From Janthinobacterium lividum (GTDB taxonomy: Bacteria > Pseudomonadota > Gammaproteobacteria > Steroidobacterales > Steroidobacteraceae): DNA of 9,603 nucleotides. The translations under genes were made by a program, and so were the position numbers. The notes under the pieces are model-generated. The model saw only the letters and a program-made list of their open reading frames with translations. It was not told the DNA's origin and ran no database searches. The first letter of the stretch is position 1. Every line of letters starts with the position of its first letter. The stretch is taken from NCBI GenBank assembly GCA_943327025.2, contig CALPVO020000068.1, forward strand, positions 1-9,603. Reading direction: 5' to 3'. Positions 9,580-9,603 of this stretch are shown one piece after another.

Positions 9580-9603
9580 TTGCCGGTGGGTGTTCGGCGA
9601 CGG

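Overview
The window is a housekeeping locus from a GC-rich proteobacterium, most likely a gammaproteobacterium and possibly a betaproteobacterium. Two divergent gene clusters share one 238-bp intergenic region. I base the lineage on the strong protein resemblance to E. coli MreB, RodA and PBP2, on the mreBCD-mrdA-rodA-mltB order, and on the head-to-head placement with gatCAB. I recall that placement from Pseudomonas-, Xanthomonas- and Burkholderia-type genomes. I cannot name a genus.

Left block, minus strand, read from 6084 down to 1: mreB, mreC, mreD, mrdA (PBP2), rodA and the 5' part of mltB. This is a very tight cell-wall elongation (Rod complex) operon. MreB filaments under the inner membrane, MreC and MreD link them to the periplasmic machinery, RodA polymerises glycan strands from lipid II, PBP2 cross-links them, and MltB cleaves glycan strands. 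Adjacent genes overlap by 4 bp or lie 3-13 bp apart. The three overlapping junctions use three different start codons: GTG for mreC, ATG for mreD and TTG for mltB. mltB runs off the left edge.

Middle, 6085-6322: no gene. It contains two candidate divergent sigma70 promoters whose extended -10 boxes are almost exact mirror images around position 6229.5 and whose -35 boxes interleave. It also holds a two-tier stem-loop in the mreB leader and a hairpin in the gatC leader.

Right block, plus strand, 6323-9550: gatC, gatA and gatB, a complete glutamine-dependent Asp-tRNA(Asn)/Glu-tRNA(Gln) amidotransferase operon. A GC palindrome follows gatB at the right edge.

I found no mobile element, CRISPR array, tRNA or rRNA, and no sign of a new biological system. 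All seven complete or partial long genes belong to well-known families with intact key residues, as does the short gatC. The points worth checking are regulatory: the mirror-symmetric overlapping promoters, the structured leaders, and the non-ATG coupled starts, including an unusual TTG start for mltB.
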